A stretch of DNA of 64,000 nt from Trichoplax adhaerens (taxonomy: Eukaryota > Placozoa > Uniplacotomia > Trichoplacea > Trichoplacidae), in contig NW_002060963.1 of assembly GCF_000150275.1 (NCBI RefSeq), positions 777,262 through 841,261 of the forward strand. Reading direction: 5' to 3'. Each line of letters begins with the position of its first letter. Within the stretch, counting starts at the first letter, position 1. Below are positions 49,755-61,015 of the stretch, in pieces. The notes under the pieces are model-generated. The model had not been told where the DNA came from and ran no database searches. It saw only the letters and a program-made list of their open reading frames with translations. The position numbers and the translations under genes were made by a program.

Positions 49755-50490
49755 CAATGAAATGAAATGTGTAGAAACTAAGCTACAAAACTTCTAACAT
49801 ACTTTGATTCTACTTTCTTTGCAATCTGGTCGACTTAATAAAACTTTAACACCAAATAAAGTTGGGAAACAACCGATCAACAATTTAGGAAGAAAACGCG
49901 AGAGCGTCTGATCAAACAACCTTCCAAATACTTAATTCTAAGTATTATAAGTAAAGAAATATAAAAAACGACAGAACTGAAACTGTCAACAACCAAAAAA
50001 CCTAATAAAAAGGAGAGCATTTCCACTTACAACAGTTCCACCCCGAAGGCCTTTAAAATTCAACAAGTTCTTCAAAAGAATCTCTTATTACTCTCTACTC
50101 TAAATTTTCTGATTGCACTATCATTTATAGACTTCGCAGAGCTCTCAATGGTATTTAAAAGTAAATGTTTATTAACCAATCATTCTTAAGATCCATTTTA
50201 GAAATCTACTTTGCACCACTTAATTTAAGAAAACAAGAATCATTCAAAGTTCAAACCCAATTTACCTTATGATTCCCTTACAAAACACTATAAACCATCA
50301 AACTAACTATAAAATACATCAAACTTTACTTCTAACATAATTTCTAATCTTTAAAAAATTATAAAAATCTAAAAATTAACCCTTAAACATCAAGATTTAG
50401 TCATAAAAATAACAGTCTTACTACTTAACAATCAATGCAACCTCTGCCATTTGCCATCTTATTTTCTATTTTCCTCACTAAACTTTCCTA
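49755..50490. other. G-depleted insert of unknown origin
   Basis: From about 49940 to 50490 the plus strand is almost without G (for example 50281-50340 has none), being A, C and T rich, unlike all neighbouring DNA. It replaces the intergenic spacer and the 5' half of the receptor present in sibling blocks. No coding frame was recognised. Strand asymmetry of this kind is seen in organelle DNA, so a nuclear mitochondrial insertion is possible but unproven. Confidence 0.55.
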
Positions 50491-50912
50491 ATGTAATCTA
50501 TTTTCATTTCTTAACCCTATTCTTGTTTATTATACCATTATCGATTATCATTATAAATTACGCTAGAGTTATTCTTTGTCGAGTAAATTATGTTCGACCT
50601 GGACAGCAAACTGACGGTCATAGTGATGATAGATTTAGAAGGAATAAATTTACTCGCGTACTCGTAACGATAACGAGTATTTATATACTCTCGGCATGGC
50701 CATTTTTTGTCAATCTTATTGGTATGGCTATCACGTTTAAGTCAAGAAGAGAAATAAGAAAACTAGGAACAGGAATTTATTTAATGTCATTGGTATCGTT
50801 TTTTTCTACTTTTGTGGTTAATGCCATTAGTCCTTTTGTCTGCTTCAAATTTGATCATAATATTAACAAGAAATTTTTTTCCACTATTCGACTTATTTTA
50901 CATAAAAAATAG
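50491..50912 (+). pseudogene. 3' half of a GPCR (TM5-TM7), 5' truncated
   Basis: Homology starts abruptly at about 50493 inside TM5 and is open to the normal stop (IRLILHKK). An ATG at 50451 upstream lies in foreign DNA and is not the original start. The fragment is a mosaic. Its first part matches the 44.1-kb gene (RVILCRVNYVRPGQQTDGHS), and its last part matches the 57.3-kb gene (ITFKSRREIRKLGTGIYLMS). TM7 reads SPFVC, losing the NPxxY Tyr. It lacks TM1-TM4, so it is not a receptor. Confidence 0.92.
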
Positions 50913-51123
50913 TTATTATTATTGGCCTGTTATGGTACTATTCATTTGGTTGACTAATTAACGACTTTAATTTTCCACCACTATCTATACACCTTGTATT
51001 TAGGTCGATGTTTTCTTAAGAAGATGTAGGTATTCTTGCTATGTCGCTCTTCTCATACAGGATCTCTTCGGCATTAACCATTCTGGATTTTGAAATTATT
51101 GCTCTATCTCTTCCATTACTCTC
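50913..51123. promoter_or_regulatory. Leader copy upstream of the 51.1-kb pseudogene
   Basis: 'atctcttcggcattaacca' and 'ttttgaaattattgctc' match the leaders at 44.1 and 45.4 kb. It is a duplicate of a receptor promoter or 5' UTR that now drives nothing recognisable. Confidence 0.35.
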
Positions 51124-51960
51124 ATAGCTGCGAATCCGGTGTTCAATAGATCATCAAATCAAACACTTAGTGATTACAACCTTCCAAATAACTATCCATA
51201 TACTGAAGCCATTCTTATATCCTATATCGGTATTCTAGCCTATTTCTTCTTGCTTATTTAATTCCAGTCGTAACCATTTCAACCATATAATCTATAAATT
51301 TATTTGTATCGCCGTTATTTCGGATCTTACTGCATTCCATTTTTCTTATATCATGCTTGCCACGAGGTCGTTGCTAGAAATCTTCGATGATCATATTACT
51401 AAGGTGCTATGGCAAAACATAGTATTATTATATATCGCTGCTATGGAGTATCAATGACGACATTGTGCATAACTATGATTGATCAATATTTTGCTATTAA
51501 TAGTTAGACCATTTTCGTATCTATATAGCAAACATAATTAGTAAATCATCTACCTTAATCAAGTGATTGGCAGAGTCATTTCTCTCAATGTCTCAGAACC
51601 ATGTGTACTATTTCTTGGTTATTATATCGATATAAAAAATTTTTGCAATGTGCTCTATAGAAATATATCTCTGAGTCAATCTATAATCTGTCTGTAACCA
51701 TGTTCGAATTATTCGTTTTCAAGTTAGATATTTTAGACCTACGTAATTAGCTGAAGGTCGTAATGATGACGATATGTCTATAATACTTAAGTCATCAAGA
51801 GAAATAAGAAAAATTGATGTAGGATTTTAGAGTCAGTGGCTTCCTTTTTTCTACATTTTTGGTTAATAAAAGAAGTCAATTTATCTGTTTTTAATTTGAT
51901 CATAATATTAATATCAAATTGTTAACGACCATTCGGCGTATTTTACATAAAACAAAGGTA
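51124..51960 (+). pseudogene. Decayed GPCR, 'MATNLAFN' subfamily, start codon lost
   Basis: Collinear with the 45.4-kb pseudogene. The start is ATA in place of ATG, then 'gctgcgaatccggtgttcaa' follows. Receptor-like blocks run through TM1 (ttctagcctatttcttcttg), TM2, the DRY region (gattgatcaatattttgct), and the tail (cattcggcgtattttacata). Multiple stops and frameshifts. Shared lesions with 45.4 kb suggest the ancestor was already decaying before the block duplicated. Confidence 0.88.
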
Positions 51961-53233
51961 TTGTTATCATTCTGTCTTCTAGCTATTTATCTTGCTAAGA
52001 TACTAACAATTGTTAATCTAATCAAATTTGATTACAATTTTAGCCGGAGTAGTCAATAAGTAGAATTAAATCAGTTATAATGAATGATCTAATTTACTAT
52101 AATACTTCTACTATATATTATCAAAGGATTTCAGTATAGATATTTTGTAAGTACCTACTGTACGTGTATACGCCTTTAATTTATCAAAGTAACCTTACAT
52201 TGAAGATAGTTAGTTGGTTGAAATACTATATACTGGCTCATGACAATCAGTTATTAAAACATTTACTTCGTAATTTTATTTCAATCCATTAAACTCTTAT
52301 TGCACATTTGTAAATTATCTTTCCTATATTTACAAATGTAAAACAATTAGCACACTTTAAAATTTAAGACATTTGAAATCAAAGTGATAAATCGCTATCA
52401 CTTCAAGCAATATTATATGATACATTATAACATTACAAAATGATCTCATTGCACTTACGAAAGTTAGCTCCGAATTCTGAAATAACTGCATTGGGTTTAC
52501 GAATATAGTACACAAGAGATCTCTCTCTTATTTGTTACACGTCTGCACCATTACGGATTGGTTGTACACTTTCAATCATTTCTCATTCTATCGATGATCT
52601 ACTTACAGTAGTAATTCAAACTACCGATAACTATTCTACTATCAGCATAGCCAGACATTCTAACCAGAGGTTAATTAAAAGTATTTATATCTGTTTAAAT
52701 ATTTTAAGGTAAGGTATTGCCGTAATAGTACTTACTGTATGGTAAATTATCCTAATCTCATTCACGAACTTATTTTTGTAAGAGTTATAAACAATTTGTT
52801 GCTAAAGTTTGTGTAGTTGGCCGTATTTTCCATTCCCTCTTATTTACCATGTAATTTAAGTAGGGGTAATAGAAGTCTCCTACAATATATAAAGATATAA
52901 ATTGATGATGAAAATGTAGATTGTAACAATAATCTGAATTGAAAAGAAATACAAATGGTCACAAATCTAATAATTAATCACCAATGATGCTTTAAGGTTA
53001 ATCACTAGGATATCTAAAAGTAAGAGAAATTAGACTGTGAAAGATTGAAAAATATTCTTATATCGGTATGTTACAAATCGAAATTAATATCGAGGAAAAA
53101 TTTGAACTGTTATAGAGCTACACACGATGAATCTACTGTTAGGTTTGCCCTCCCTATCATTAACCTAAGGTAAGACTTCAAGTACTAACGATAGGAGATC
53201 ATCAGGAGGAATAGTAACACAATACTGGTCTCT
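51961..53233. other. Spacer between duplicated receptor blocks
   Basis: No gene. The left part aligns with 46390-46840, the middle with 47400-47900, and the right with 60440-60560. The empty target of the 46.8-kb LTR lies near 52410-52440. Confidence 0.55.
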
Positions 53234-53238
53234 CTTAG

Positions 53239-53800
53239 TGTTACAGTGTTAAATACTGTATTACAGTAGAAATATCTATGTTAGGATAATTCTGTTAGAC
53301 TATCCTTACTTAGTTAATTGAAATTAATAGTTATAATAGGGAATGCAAATCATCTACTTATAATTCGAATCATTGTGATTGTAATTTACTTATGCTAGAT
53401 TGTAAATTATCATGGAGATGTTCCGTGATAGGACATATCGTAATCTGACTATTCTGTATTAGTCATTATATGTCTATGTTTGTAAATACTGTTGTCTGCA
53501 TTAAGGGAGCAGTAGCTATAATTAATATCTAATTCAGTAAATGATTCCGAGGTTAATTGTATTAACTATGACTCATGAACTATTGAGGAAGAGTATATAA
53601 ATGCAGTATATCGTGAAACAAAGAAAAATTCTCCAACTTAGAGTTTAACGTAAAATACGAGGCGTTTAAGTCTTTGTGTAGTCTGCTAGTAGAGCAAAAG
53701 TGTTTGTGATAGTGCAGATATCGTTCCTTGATACGTGGTTCAAGGAATTGACTTATTGATCGTATATTGCGTTATCTTGTTGCAAAGCTGCTTTGTGACA
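53239..53800 (+). mobile_element. Solo LTR (562 bp) with 5-bp target-site duplication
   Basis: It starts TGTTACAGTG and ends CTTTGTGACA, flanked by CTTAG (53234-53238 and 53801-53805). TATATAA is at 53594. It is the intact relative of the split element at 38990-41049. The paralogous empty site is visible near 60560. Confidence 0.88.
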
Positions 53801-53805
53801 CTTAG

Positions 53806-54304
53806 ACATAAATGAACCTAAAATTTCTTTAATAGTCGGTCAATTCATAGAAAATCTACATAAAAATTAATTATCAGTTCATAAATAATATTATAAAACT
53901 ATACAGTTTTCTATTGAAAATAGGTAAAAAGGTCATAGATAACTTGATTTGAATACATTCCTAGACAAAATATCCAATAGAATCTATGTTACGACAGCTG
54001 AGCAAAAGTTACTCCGCAACATTGTAGAAGTATATAAACTGTAGAGATTTAAAATAGTAATGCCATTACTAAGGCTGCTCTCTCGTTCTTTTGATATTGC
54101 ATGTATTATAACGAGACAATATAACTAATCCTATTATTGAAAATGTTTACCATGTTTCACATAAATAGCAAATCTTATCAGCATAAAAAAACTAATTACA
54201 AAAATAAGGAATCCATCCTTGTGCATTACTCATTTCATCGTGTATTGAATCGCACAAATAGCCTTTTGCTTTAAAGCTATTTCTCCAACTCTTTCAACAC
54301 ACTC
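53806..54304. promoter_or_regulatory. 5' flank of the 54.3-kb receptor
   Basis: Contains 'attgaatcgcacaaatagcc', shared with the 48.3-kb flank, and a leader 'tatttctccaactctttc' like those of the 41.1- and 48.3-kb copies. No certain promoter element. Confidence 0.4.
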
Positions 54305-55273
54305 ATGGCTACAAATCTCACGTCGAACGGTATACTGAATCAAACAATTGTTGATTATGATCTTTTATCTACTTATGTCTACATTGTATCTATTCCTGTA
54401 TTTTTTATCGGTATTCTAGCCAATTTCTTTTTGCTTTATTTGATTTCTAGCGATAGTCAATTCAATCGCATAACTTACAAGCTTATTCGTATCGCTGTTA
54501 TTTCTGATCTTATTTCACTACATGTTTCCTTTACCGTATTTGCTATAACAGCAGCGCTGAAAACGATAAAATATTATATGGCTACAGTAATGTGTCAAGT
54601 AGCGATTGTTATAACTTATTGCTGTTATGGAGTATCGATAACAACATTATGTATGATTAGCGTCGATCGATATTTCGCTATCGTTAGACCGTTTTCGTCT
54701 CTATATCGTAAATATAAAAAGCGAATCGCCTATCTTGGTCAAGCAATAGGTTGTATTATTTCTTTCAGTGTTTCAGGACCAAGTGTACTATTTTTTGGTG
54801 TCTATCCAGACAAGACAAAGATTTGTGGTGTGCCAAATATAAATATCTCTGTATCAATTTATTTTCTACTTGTAACTTTGTTCTTATTTATTATACCGTT
54901 ATTGATTATTATTATTAATTATGCTCTAATTATTCGTAGTCTAGTAAGACATGTTAGACCTGGGCAACTAGCTGAAAGTAGTAATGATGATAGATTGAAA
55001 AAGCGTAAATTCGTTCGTGTACTAATAACAATCACTAGCATTTATATACTTTCGACATGGCCATATTTTGCAAGTATCACTGGTATGGCGATAACGCGTA
55101 GATCAATTAGAGAAATTGGAAAACTCGGTATAGAAATTTATTTAATGTTCGTAGTTTCGTTTTTTTCTACATTTGCAGTTAATGTTATAAGTCCATTTGT
55201 CTATTTTAATTTCGATTACAATATTAAGAGGAAACTATTAACGACTATTGGACGTATAATGCATAAAGAATAA
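54305..55273 (+). CDS. Rhodopsin-type GPCR, 'MATNL(M/T)SN' subfamily
   Basis: Intact single exon, 322 residues. Landmarks: NQT glycosylation site, GILAN, SDLISL, MCQVAIV before SVDRYFAIV, loop-2 Cys in TKICGVPN, STWPYF in TM6, NVISPFVYF in TM7, and a tail ending RIMHKE. TM3 has SITTLCM where paralogues have SMTTLCM. Paralogue of the 48.3-kb gene, occupying the same position in the next block about 6.0 kb on. Divergence is spread along the gene, with no sign of recent conversion. Confidence 0.95.
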   Translation: MATNLTSNGILNQTIVDYDLLSTYVYIVSIPVFFIGILANFFLLYLISSDSQFNRITYKLIRIAVISDLISLHVSFTVFAITAALKTIKYYMATVMCQVAIVITYCCYGVSITTLCMISVDRYFAIVRPFSSLYRKYKKRIAYLGQAIGCIISFSVSGPSVLFFGVYPDKTKICGVPNINISVSIYFLLVTLFLFIIPLLIIIINYALIIRSLVRHVRPGQLAESSNDDRLKKRKFVRVLITITSIYILSTWPYFASITGMAITRRSIREIGKLGIEIYLMFVVSFFSTFAVNVISPFVYFNFDYNIKRKLLTTIGRIMHKE

Positions 55274-57290
55274 TTGTCACGAGTATGTCTTTATAGTCAT
55301 TATGTCGAGCATAGCTGAATTATTACTGGTATTATTCGTTTCTTTTGCATAATATTCTAGACCGCGTTGTCAATAATTTAAAATTAAAATATCTTGTGGA
55401 TAGGCTGAACGGCTAGATATAGGCGCATCATTGATCTATATTAGAGCAGCTGTGTTCCATGTAATAATTCTGATATGAACGTATATCATAATTAGCAAGA
55501 TCTTTCATTTATCTTTCTTCTCATATATTCATAAATATAATAATATTAGCATGCTTTAAAATTTAAAAAACATTTGGACATAAAGCAATAGATTACTTAG
55601 AGCAAAGTTGCTATAAAAAATTTAAGGTATTTAAAAATGTTATTTGTGCTAACAGTCTGCAATAAACACGTAGAATGACAATCAATTAGTTGTAAAACAA
55701 CTTTGAACTTTTCTTTGCTGGCGTTTTGTTACATGCAAATGATTTCTGCTAATACAACATCAAGCAATAGTTATGATGATAATACTTTTGTAGTTTGAAA
55801 ATGAATAAGACATTTAATAACTTTAGTTAACAATGATATATAAATATCGATGAATTTAGATCGAATCAACTCTAGCCATTCTTCAACTTAATGTACGAAT
55901 GCATGGAATAAATTTATAACGAACAATTAATGAAGTACAAATAACACACTTTCTAATACTCAATTCTTATTATAAAAGAAATACTTTCTTAGATTGATTT
56001 CAATTATCTATCAACTTGAATTATAGTTGATATTGTTCCTGTTTTGTAACAATATGAAATTGAAATATCTGTTTAAACGTTCATTGTACTACTGCGGTAA
56101 CATTTTCGATATTTATAGTCCTAAATTTTTCACACTATCAAGGAAGAAATTTTCATTATATGCCCGAACAAGATTCGTTAGGAGCTCGCTCCAGTCATAA
56201 GTATGATACTTTTCTTTATGAATTCCGCATAGAAATTTTCGTTACTCTTCCACTCTACTCAATGTTAAATCATATGAGCGATCAATATAAATGTGTATTC
56301 TCTTTGTTACAGTGATAATCGTTAGAGATTATGCGTAACATCTTTAAAACACAATCAGCCTGAAAGCTACAATCCTTAAAAATGGTAGCATATAAACGGT
56401 ATCTCTCTATCAAGTATAGTAATGTTTAATTACCTATAGATAGCAGATTCAATCTCTACCATTTCTTAAATATGATATTTAAATATAAATATGATGATGT
56501 AAGCCATTTTTTTGCAATCTGGCTATACGAACGTTGTTGAATACTAACCATATTCGATTGCTACTTATAAAGAAAATCGACTATGTTACGTATTGACTTT
56601 GGTTTCTAGCTGCCATAAAGTCCTGCAAATGGGACTATTCACGTGTACATTTTCGTATATGTATCTGTGCTACGAATGAAAATTATATAACTAAAATCTA
56701 TCGGTTTTAAATTAATCACGGAAAATTTAACATAAAGCTAATAGATCGATATAGTCTTCACTAACATAGCATTTTATGTAGTGATAGATGAGCCAGCATA
56801 ATGTATTATTAAGCGTGGATGATGAAAATATAGTTTATAACAATATTTTTGATTTCAGAATAAATACGCCTATAAAAAGAACCTGTAATACGGCTGTTAA
56901 TCAGTATCGATGTCTTAATTATAGTTGTTAAATTACCACGATACCTAAAAATTGAGCGAGATAGATTAGTTATGAATGAATAATAGCCTTCCGCATATGA
57001 AACTATAGCAGCTAGATAAATTTAAAATATTTATGTTATTACGTATTATGGCTACACTTTCTTTCTTCGATACCATCTATATTATGTGCGAGAAATATAG
57101 CAAATCCTGTTACAGAATTGTTATCTACTCCATATATATACTACTAATCTGATCAGCATAATATTTATAAGAATACACAATCAGTCCAGCGGCGCTACTT
57201 TACTTGTTTTGAATCTTATTAGTACTAATCACCTTGCATTTTAAAATTACAGCATTTTAAGATTATTGCACTGTCTCTTCTAGTACTCCC
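55274..57290. other. Spacer and presumed promoter of the 57.3-kb receptor
   Basis: No gene. It aligns with 41.9-44.1 kb (minus the LTR there) and in part with 38.4-38.99 kb. Near the start codon 'ctgtctcttctag' resembles a splice acceptor 7 bp before the ATG, so a 5'-UTR intron is possible. A short local duplication ('attttaaaattacagc / attttaagattattgc') lies at about 57240-57270. Confidence 0.45.
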
Positions 57291-58259
57291 ATGGCTACCA
57301 ATCTAGCGTTTAATAGTTCATTAAATCAAACAGTTACTGATTACAATCTTCTTAATAGCTATGCATATGCTACAGCTATTCCTATATCCTGTATCGGTAT
57401 TCTAGCCAATTTCTTCTTACTTTATTTGATTTCCAGTGATAACCATTTCAATCATATAACCTATAAATTTATTCGTATCGCCGTTATTTCGGATCTTACT
57501 TCCTTAAATTTTTCCCTTATCGTATTAACCACGTTGATATTAATAGAAACCGTCGATTATCATATTGCCAACGCACTATGCCAAAGCACGATAGCTATTA
57601 CTTATTGCTGCTATGGAGTATCGATGACAACATTATGTATGATTAGCGTCGATCGATATTTTACTGTTGTAAAACCGTTTTCATTGCTTTATCGTAAACA
57701 TAAAAAGCGAATTATTTATCTTGGTCAAGCTATAGGCTGCTTAATTTCTCTCAGTATCTCAGGACCGTGTGTACTATTTCTTGGTCTTTATCCAGATGAA
57801 ACAAAGGTTTGTGATTTACCCCATGTAAATCTTTCTACATCAATCTATCTTTATTTTTTGACTCTGTTCTTGTTTATTATACCATTATCGATTATTGTTA
57901 TAAACTACTTTCGAATTATTCGCTTTCGAGTAAATTATATTCGACCTGGACAGCAAGCTGACAATCTTTCTAATGATAGATTGAGAAGGAATAAATTTAC
58001 TCGCGTACTCGTAACGATAGCGAGTATTTATATACTCTCGACATGGCCATTTTTTGTCAATATTATTGGTATGGCTATCACGTTTAAGTCAAGAAGAGAA
58101 ATAAGAAAACTAGGAACAGGAATTTATTTAATGTCATTGGTATCGTTTTTTTCTACTTTTGCGGTTAATGTCATTAGTCCTTTTGTCTACTTCAAATTTG
58201 ATCATAATATTAACAAGAAATTTATTTCCATTATTCGACTTATTTTACATAAAAAGTAG
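57291..58259 (+). CDS. Rhodopsin-type GPCR, 'MATNLAFN' subfamily
   Basis: Intact single exon, 322 residues. Landmarks: NSS and NQT sites in the N-terminus, GILAN in TM1, SDL in TM2, LCQSTIAI before SVDRYFTVV, loop-2 Cys in TKVCDLPH, STWPFF in TM6, NVISPFVYF in TM7, basic tail ending LILHKK. Paralogue of the 44.1-kb gene; its 3' part is nearly the same as the 50.5-kb fragment. Ligand unknown. All structural motifs of a working receptor are present apart from the family-wide Ser in NPxxY. Confidence 0.95.
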   Translation: MATNLAFNSSLNQTVTDYNLLNSYAYATAIPISCIGILANFFLLYLISSDNHFNHITYKFIRIAVISDLTSLNFSLIVLTTLILIETVDYHIANALCQSTIAITYCCYGVSMTTLCMISVDRYFTVVKPFSLLYRKHKKRIIYLGQAIGCLISLSISGPCVLFLGLYPDETKVCDLPHVNLSTSIYLYFLTLFLFIIPLSIIVINYFRIIRFRVNYIRPGQQADNLSNDRLRRNKFTRVLVTIASIYILSTWPFFVNIIGMAITFKSRREIRKLGTGIYLMSLVSFFSTFAVNVISPFVYFKFDHNINKKFISIIRLILHKK

Positions 58260-59599
58260 TTATTATTATTGGTTTTTATGGTAGCTGTCAATTTTGTGGA
58301 CCACAGTAGAATTTTCTTTCTCTTTAAATTTGCATCATATTCTAATTAGAGTTATCAATAACTTAAATGAAAGTATTTATGATTAAAGATTGATGGCATT
58401 TAAACTGTTTGCTTACATTTATATTGATGTTTTTTCAATGCAAATAAGTTATATACCAATATTTATTAATGCACCTCTCTTGGCTTATATGATATTTGAT
58501 AGCTTAAACTGCTAAAAGTAGGTATTTCATGATTAGTAATTAAGAAACTCTACTTAATGATTTCAATCCACAAAGGGGCACATGTTAATAACCTTTGCTA
58601 TCTGTCCGTAATATTTATCAACAAAAATATAAACACGCTTGAAAATTATTAGACATTTGAGGTCAAAGATACGGTTGCTTTAAGGTCAGGTTGCCATAAA
58701 AATTAAAGATGCTTCAAGAAGTTATTTTTGCCCATCTTCTAGAATAGATTCAATAAATTATCGATAGCTGACACTAAAGCACTCCTTCAGTATCGTAACA
58801 TTCAAATATATATCACTAAAATTATCGGCCATAATTACGTAATTCTATTACGATAATTAATATCCACATTTCCGTTACTATATTGCCTCTTATGTGTACT
58901 AATATACTTCTGTCACAAACCAGCTTCGTGACAAGGATAACGTAAAATAAATCTCTAAATCTCTAAAAATCTGCGGATTCAGTATCCCTACTCATACGAA
59001 TTTAGACGCCTTTGATTCTACGTTAAACTCAACTAGACAATTGAGAACTACTTTATTCAGCTATCTCACGGGCTTATATGCCCTTCTACAGCAGCTAACA
59101 TTCAAGAGTCATCTTATAAAAATACTTAGGTGAGAACATCTACTAACTAATTTTTCACAGTTGGACTACAACATGCCTATTTCACAGAATCATTTCAGTG
59201 CACAATACAGCACAGCATTAAATTTACTATAACACATTTATAATTAGAGTAATTCCTATTGTAAGTAACTAGTTGTAATATATTACCACTATATTATATT
59301 CACCAAATTTAGATAGCTATTTCTTTACGGTGGTTCGTACCGTGACAGCCTCTGATTACATTAATTAGTTACTACATTTGTCAAGAAAATTATAAATAAT
59401 TCACTTTGAATGACGATAATTTGGTTATTTTAAATTATTTATGCATATGCTCTTTTATTATATTTCGAATGATTCTATTAGCAGTTCTGAAGCATCGATC
59501 GGGTTTTCTTCTTTACGTTACATGTGAATGTCAGAGTGCATACTACTGTACCTTGAAAAATAAATAGCAAAATGCGGTGAACTTCATATTCTATTAAGG
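58260..59599. other. Spacer downstream of the 57.3-kb receptor
   Basis: No gene. The first ~450 bp resemble the 3' flanks of the 44.1- and 45.4-kb copies. Confidence 0.5.
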
Positions 59600-60117
59600 T
59601 GATTACAATAAAGTACTTACAAAAGGAATCACCATGGTTATAATGCAGTACAGTAAATTGTATGTAATATTGTAATCAGAATTCTTATAAAGTAATTGAG
59701 GTTAATATATTACTGCACGACCCCTTGTGATTGTAATTCTGATTGATAGCTGATTATAGGTTGCAATATTGATGCTTATAGAAATGGATATACTGTAGTC
59801 CAATTTACCAGAAGTAGACAGTAGATGTCCATAATTTTAAATATCATTATATTAATTTGTTTATTGAGTCAGAGTGAACTGTTAGCAAGTTAAGATAAAT
59901 CGCCAAAGTTAGCTGTTATCGAGTAGTGTATAGAGCATATAAATTTGGAAGATTACTGAACAAAATCAATTCTCTGCTGTTAGATTGTAAAAGCAAAGGC
60001 CTCTAAGTTCCTGTAAGGAGTTACGGGGATGTTCGATCCCGTAAACTTTAGAAACTCAAAAAATGTTTCTACGTGATCATTATCACGAAACTAGTTCAAT
60101 AATAGTAAATGACTGTC
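59600..60117 (+). mobile_element. Probable degenerate solo LTR
   Basis: It starts TGATTACAATAAAG, resembling the start of the 53.2-kb LTR, and shares 'ttgtgattgtaatt' at the matching internal position and a TATA-like 'agcatataaattt' near 59938. The expected end falls near 'ctgtca' at 60117. No target duplication was found, so the boundaries are uncertain. Confidence 0.45.
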
Positions 60118-60349
60118 ACTAATAAATTAATTGCAGAGAACGGAAGTTAGCTGTTGTATTTTACAAATGGCGATTCGATTATATTATTATTTTTAATTGC
60201 TAAATGGGGAGGGGAAATGGCGATGAAAGGTCAATTATTGTTTTCATGATGAAATTTGTCAAAATGGATGTTATTTACATTTTATGTAGATTTTGTTAGG
60301 TTTCAGCATTCTATAAAGAATTCTATGCCATTGGTTAGTTGAAACTGTA

Positions 60350-61015
60350 AGAACTGTTTTTTGAAGACATTGTTGCAGAAATAAATCTAGAAGATGGTAG
60401 AAAGGAGCTAAAAATCTAAATTAGAAAAAATGAAAACCACTACAGAAACTAAAGCACTACGATTCTACTGTCAGGTTTATCCTCCCAACATTTACCTAGA
60501 GTACGACTCTAAGTACTGACAATCTTCTATCTTCAAAGAAACAGTACTACTAGTATCTTTTAGACAATACTGACCCAAACTATATTAAAAAACTAGTCAA
60601 TTTATAGTAAATCTACATAAACATTAACTATAAGTACTATAAATCTATGCACTTAACTATTAAAAACATGTAAAACGTCATTTATGAATTAATATCAACA
60701 TATTCCTAGATGAGTAACCTTAAGAAAACTAGACAACAGCAGCTATGCAAAAAGTAACTTCGTAATATGATAATAATTGGATGCTTAGGATCACTAGCAG
60801 CTCCATGAAGCTTCTAAATGGTGCTATTAGCTGAAGACATTATTGCTAAAATAATTGTAGAAGATGATAACTGATAATGCCGAGACGTTCACAACCATCA
60901 GTAGCGCCATGAAGCTTCTAAACAGTGGTTTTATTTGAAAACATTATTGCTGAAATAAATCTAGAAGACAATAGGCTAATACCAAGATGCTCAAAACCAT
61001 CAGCAGCTCCACGGA
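60350..61015. repeat. Diverged direct repeats, unit about 107 bp
   Basis: Two adjacent units (about 60790-61010) share 'agctccatgaagcttctaaa', 'gaagacattattgct' and 'aataaatctagaaga'. A third partial copy lies at 60361-60400 ('gaagacattgttgcagaaat'). No coding frame. Confidence 0.6.

Noticed and set aside
60020-60052. tRNA-like T-arm ('gttcgatccc')
   Set aside because: The stem-loop has a 10-nt loop and no matching D arm, anticodon arm or acceptor stem nearby.
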